Part shown: piece by piece, positions 62,059-64,000 of the stretch
Numbering within the stretch: position 1 is the stretch's first letter
Layout: each line of letters starts with the position of its first letter
Origin: Williamsia sp. CHRR-6
GTDB lineage: Bacteria > Actinomycetota > Actinomycetes > Mycobacteriales > Mycobacteriaceae
Reading direction: 5' to 3'
Length of the DNA: 64,000 nucleotides
Assembly (NCBI RefSeq): GCF_018474015.1
Contig: NZ_JAHCSG010000004.1
Coordinates: 1-64,000 of the forward strand
Program-made: the position numbers and the translations under genes
Notes under the pieces: model-generated
What the model saw: the letters and a program-made list of their open reading frames with translations, nothing else
What the model was told of the DNA's origin: nothing
Database searches by the model: none

Positions 62059-62682
62059 TCAGGCGGATTCGGCGGTGACCTTTTTGACGCCGGCCAGACC
62101 ATGCCAGCCCATGCCGACCATGATGTCGGTGGCGGTGTCGAGGTCGATGTCGCCTTCGGAGATGCGGTCGGCCACCGCCTCGCCTGCCCCGACCAGGGCT
62201 ACGGCCATCAGCTCGAACTCAGCGTCGGTGGCACCGTCGATGGTGGTGCCGCGCCGCAGCAACTCGGCGATCATCTCGGTCAGCCGCGCTCGGGAGTCCT
62301 CGACCAGCGAAGTGAAGTTCGCCTGCCCGATGGCCACGCGGTAGAGCACCCGCCACGACGCGCGATGGGCATCGACGTAGCGAAGGAACTCGTAGATGAC
62401 GGTGCGTGCCTGGTCGCGCTGCTTGAGCCGGGGATCGAACCCGACGCTCATCGCCTCGATGAACCGGCTGCCCTCACGCGCCAGGCACGCCGAGAACAGC
62501 TCGTCTTTGGATCCGTAGTAGAGGTAGAGCATCGGTTTACTGATGTCGGCCGCAGCGGCGATGGCATCCATCGAGGTCTCGCGATACCCGTTCTCGGCGA
62601 ACACCTCCACGGCGGCATCGAGCATCTGTTGCTCGCGCACGGCGCGCGGAAGTCTCTTGGAACCTCCAGCCACGATTCTCAC
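62059..62682 (-). CDS. TetR-family regulator (candidate regulator of the fadE5/fadA2/fabG4 set)
   Basis: 207 residues from a GTG; a second GTG at 62673 (VAGGSKRLPR) is also possible. The N-terminal helix-turn-helix is MLDAAVEVFAENGYRETSMD followed by AIAAAADISKPMLYLYYGSK, and the ligand domain contains RYVDAHRASWRVLYRVAIG. From memory it resembles M. tuberculosis Rv0238, which lies near htdX-fabG4-fadA2-fadE5. A TTAC-N6-GTAA palindrome lies upstream of its start, like those before these genes. Regulation of that set is therefore plausible but unproven. Confidence 0.85.
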   Translation of the reverse strand: MRIVAGGSKRLPRAVREQQMLDAAVEVFAENGYRETSMDAIAAAADISKPMLYLYYGSKDELFSACLAREGSRFIEAMSVGFDPRLKQRDQARTVIYEFLRYVDAHRASWRVLYRVAIGQANFTSLVEDSRARLTEMIAELLRRGTTIDGATDAEFELMAVALVGAGEAVADRISEGDIDLDTATDIMVGMGWHGLAGVKKVTAESA

Positions 62683-62708
62683 CGCCCCTCACCAACATCT
62701 CTGTCGGT

Positions 62709-62732
62709 CTAACTTACCAGGCAGTAAGTTAG
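62709..62732 (-). promoter_or_regulatory. TetR-type operator with 9-bp arms
   Basis: CTAACTTAC (62709-62717) and GTAAGTTAG (62724-62732) are perfect complements around six bases. The core TTACCAGGCAGTAA (62714-62727) has the same layout as the sites before fadE5 and fabG4. It sits 27 bases upstream of the TetR start and runs into the stop codon of the next gene, so the site is probably autoregulatory. Confidence 0.75.
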
Positions 62733-63328
62733 GGCTGCTCGGCTCCGGCCTCACATCGGCCCACCGCATCGAGCGCGGCAGCCACGGTCACCTCGATCAG
62801 CGATGCGTCCACGCCACCGAGATCCGGCAGCAGCGTACGCAGCATCAGCGGGCCGATCAGCAGGTCGAACACGTTCTCCGGATTGCTCGGCGGGGTGATG
62901 TCGCCGCGCGCGACCGCCCGATCGAGCGCGGCGCGGACCGCAGCACGGCGCGGAAGCAGGAAATCATCGAACATCCGGGTACGCAGTGTGTCGTTGCGCG
63001 CACTTTCCTCGATCAACCCGGGTAACGCGCGCAACACCAGCGGGTCGGAGAAGAAATGGACTTGCTGGCGCTGGAACTCGCGGAGATCATCGGCCAGGGT
63101 GCCGGTGTCGGCAGGCGCGAGGCTGCTGCGCGAGGTCATCGCCGCAGCTACGACCTGTGCGAGCGAGGCGTAGCGCCGATAGATGGCGGGGCGGGTGGTG
63201 CCGGCGGCGCGGGCCACGGCGTCGATAGTGGTGGCGCCGTAACCGTTCTCGATGACCATTTTCGCCGCCTCATCGAGGATGGCGTCGTCGATCGAAGAAT
63301 CTCGTGGGCGTCCGGTGTTGACCATCAT
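62729..63328 (-). CDS. TetR-family regulator (second)
   Basis: 199 residues from the ATG at 63328, or at 63325. The helix-turn-helix is AILDEAAKMVIENGYGATTI followed by DAVARAAGTTRPAIYRRYAS. The C-terminal half resembles TetR_C_16-type ligand domains, with FLLPRRAAVRAALDRAVARG. There is no ribosome site upstream, and a palindrome ends four bases from the start, so the mRNA may be leaderless. Its stop lies in the operator of the downstream TetR gene. Confidence 0.85.
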   Translation of the reverse strand: MMVNTGRPRDSSIDDAILDEAAKMVIENGYGATTIDAVARAAGTTRPAIYRRYASLAQVVAAAMTSRSSLAPADTGTLADDLREFQRQQVHFFSDPLVLRALPGLIEESARNDTLRTRMFDDFLLPRRAAVRAALDRAVARGDITPPSNPENVFDLLIGPLMLRTLLPDLGGVDASLIEVTVAAALDAVGRCEAGAEQP

Positions 63329-63331
63329 ACA

Positions 63332-63344
63332 TTACAGACTGTAA
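63332..63344 (-). promoter_or_regulatory. Palindrome at the start of the second TetR gene
   Basis: TTACAGACTGTAA is a perfect 13-base palindrome, three bases upstream of the ATG at 63328. A typical position for autorepression. It has a TTAC-N5-GTAA spacing, one base shorter than the other three sites. Confidence 0.6.
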
Positions 63345-63431
63345 CGTAACGATGCATGAGGGCGACAGTAGCAGTGTGGAGGGACTCCGGTCTCGGGGGG
63401 CACTGCTCGGTCGGTCGGCTGGGGCAGTCCG

Positions 63432-63734
63432 ATGGGTGAGGCCTTGATCTGGTCTGTCGGCATCGCAACGCTTGCGGTGTCGCTGGTCGTGTCAACGGTC
63501 ACCCTCCTTGTGATTTCGCGGCTGAGGGACTCGGGGGAGGATCCGGATGCCGCGGAAAGTCAGGAGTTCCGCATCGACGCGGGGCACCTGACGCGTGGTG
63601 ACCTACGGGCACTACGGGAATCCGAACGAATTTTACGTGGGGTATTTCGTTCGGATGTGCACCACACGTCGAGTCCGGGGGGACTCGACGCGGATCTTGC
63701 AGATCCCGGTGCATTTCCACGTAGTACTCGCTGA
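63432..63734 (+). CDS. Small membrane protein, hypothetical
   Basis: 100 residues. One membrane helix near the start (ALIWSVGIATLAVSLVVSTV, about residues 4-28) is followed by a charged cytosolic-looking part (RLRDSGEDPDAAESQEFRID). No family recognised. The 3' third lies in the palindrome-rich segment, so the true end or existence of the gene is uncertain. No clear ribosome site. Confidence 0.35.
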   Translation: MGEALIWSVGIATLAVSLVVSTVTLLVISRLRDSGEDPDAAESQEFRIDAGHLTRGDLRALRESERILRGVFRSDVHHTSSPGGLDADLADPGAFPRSTR

Positions 63735-63791
63735 TACGCGAGCTCTCTGGTCCTCCCGTGCGGGGAGGCACGACGAGGGCCAGAGCTCGCG
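63620..63791. other. Cluster of four to five inverted repeats
   Basis: Perfect inverted repeats occur in series: 11-bp arms 63620-63630 and 63646-63656 (ATCCGAACGAA); 9-bp arms 63668-63676 and 63681-63689 (GTCGAGTCC, GGGG loop); 6-bp arms 63692-63697 and 63701-63706; and 10-bp arms 63737-63746 and 63782-63791 (CGCGAGCTCT) enclosing CCTCCC/GGGAGG (63752-63768). The density suggests a structured RNA or recombination/replication signal rather than ordinary coding. It is between a TetR gene and the end of a reverse-strand glycosidase-like gene. Confidence 0.55.
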
Positions 63792-63850
63792 GCACCACCG
63801 GAGTCGACGCGTGGTTCGGGGCCACCGTCACTCCTAGTCTTTGCGTTCAC

Positions 63851-63885
63851 GGGCGCTCGCTGCTGAAACTCAGCAGCGGGCGCCC
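63851..63885. terminator. Strong bidirectional terminator-like hairpin
   Basis: Two 16-base arms (63851-63866 and 63870-63885, GGGCGCTCGCTGCTGA and its complement) pair with one mismatch around a three-base loop (AAC). The reverse-strand gene's TGA lies in the stem (63870-63872), so the hairpin may end that transcript or one coming from the left. Confidence 0.75.
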
Positions 63886-64000
63886 TGTGCGTTCAGGGTC
63901 CGAGCCACCGATGCATCCACCTGAGCCATCGGCAGCCGTTTCGACCGTACCGCCGCCGACAGAGCCGCGAGCACCGGCGGCACCTGTTCTGTGGACAACC
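63870..64000 (-). CDS. C-terminal end of a probable family-3 glycosidase/LpqI-like protein (5' part outside window)
   Basis: Open to the window edge, ending at TGA 63870-63872. The last residues read VPPVLAALSAAVRSKRLPMA, then QVDASVARTLNAQGARC. This has the cadence of the C-terminal helices of NagZ/BglX-type glycoside hydrolase family 3 proteins such as mycobacterial LpqI, where a variable region plus RLP.AQVDASVARVL-like text closes the protein. In M. tuberculosis, lpqI lies beside the TetR gene Rv0238, which fits this position. The identification rests on a short stretch. Confidence 0.45.
   Translation of the reverse strand, partial: LSTEQVPPVLAALSAAVRSKRLPMAQVDASVARTLNAQGARC

Noticed and set aside
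61939-62712. 257-codon forward frame across the TetR gene
   Set aside because: It is antisense to the TetR coding sequence and built from the mmpL relic and repeats.
63600-63720. 6C-type small RNA
   Set aside because: Only one hairpin with a six-C run is present on the reverse strand; the known motif needs two, so I left it as an option within a broader finding.

Overview
The window is about two-thirds G+C, densely coded on both strands, and looks like an actinobacterial chromosome of the order Mycobacteriales (Gordonia/Williamsia-like). Signs of this are relatives of the Mycobacterium tuberculosis lipid set fadE5, fadA2, fabG4 and htdX, two IdeR/DtxR-type iron boxes, an MMPL exporter, a DUF732 lipoprotein, an F420/PPOX-type reductase, a 13E12-type HNH gene and frequent GTG starts. 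No rRNA, CRISPR array, complete insertion sequence or prophage was seen. One tRNA (Gly, anticodon CCC) is present and carries the scar of an integrated element.

Layout. 0-2.4 kb: a DUF222/HNH gene cut by the window edge, a REP-like palindromic repeat, a PHP-domain protein, tRNA-Gly, then a Fic C-terminal relic and a degenerate copy of the tRNA 3' end. 2.4-10 kb: small secreted and membrane proteins (one CD225/dispanin-like, one with QPQY repeats), lactate permease, a methyltransferase pair, and an APC permease overlapping a small HExxH protein. 10-19.3 kb: a Tat-exported cholesterol-oxidase-like GMC enzyme, then a purine-breakdown block: MobA-like nucleotidyltransferase, uraD, uraH, urate oxidase, 8-oxoguanine deaminase, and a two-gene xanthine dehydrogenase with an unusual Fe-S/molybdopterin fusion. 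19.4-25 kb: DUF732 lipoprotein, HdeD-like protein, SRPBCC protein, a CitA/CitB-type two-component system divergent from dctA, and a PPOX reductase. 25-34.9 kb: a lone ketosynthase, a PAS-GGDEF protein, YibE/F, a 17-bp minisatellite, thioesterase, PAP2 enzyme, GMC oxidoreductase and endonuclease IV.

35-51.6 kb: fadE5; a GDSL hydrolase; a peptide/nickel-type ABC uptake operon with a fused permease; a ferric-iron ABC operon under an iron box; an SDR; MTA phosphorylase; a reduced rut-like trio (rutA, cysteine hydrolase, adenosine-deaminase-like); and a siderophore-interacting flavoprotein under a second iron box. 51.6-55.4 kb: divergent fadA2 and fabG4-htdX. 55.4-64 kb: a LEA-like repeat protein, a hydrolase, NAD synthetase, a MarR/MMPL pair followed by a relic of a second mmpL, two TetR regulators, a palindrome-rich segment, and the 3' end of a probable family-3 glycosidase running off the window.

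The most coherent themes are complete conversion of 8-oxoguanine/xanthine to allantoin; iron uptake from two separated iron-box loci; and a fatty-acid set (fadE5, fadA2, fabG4-htdX) whose promoters carry the same TTAC-N6-GTAA palindrome as the promoter of a TetR gene near 62.7 kb. That suggests a small dispersed regulon.
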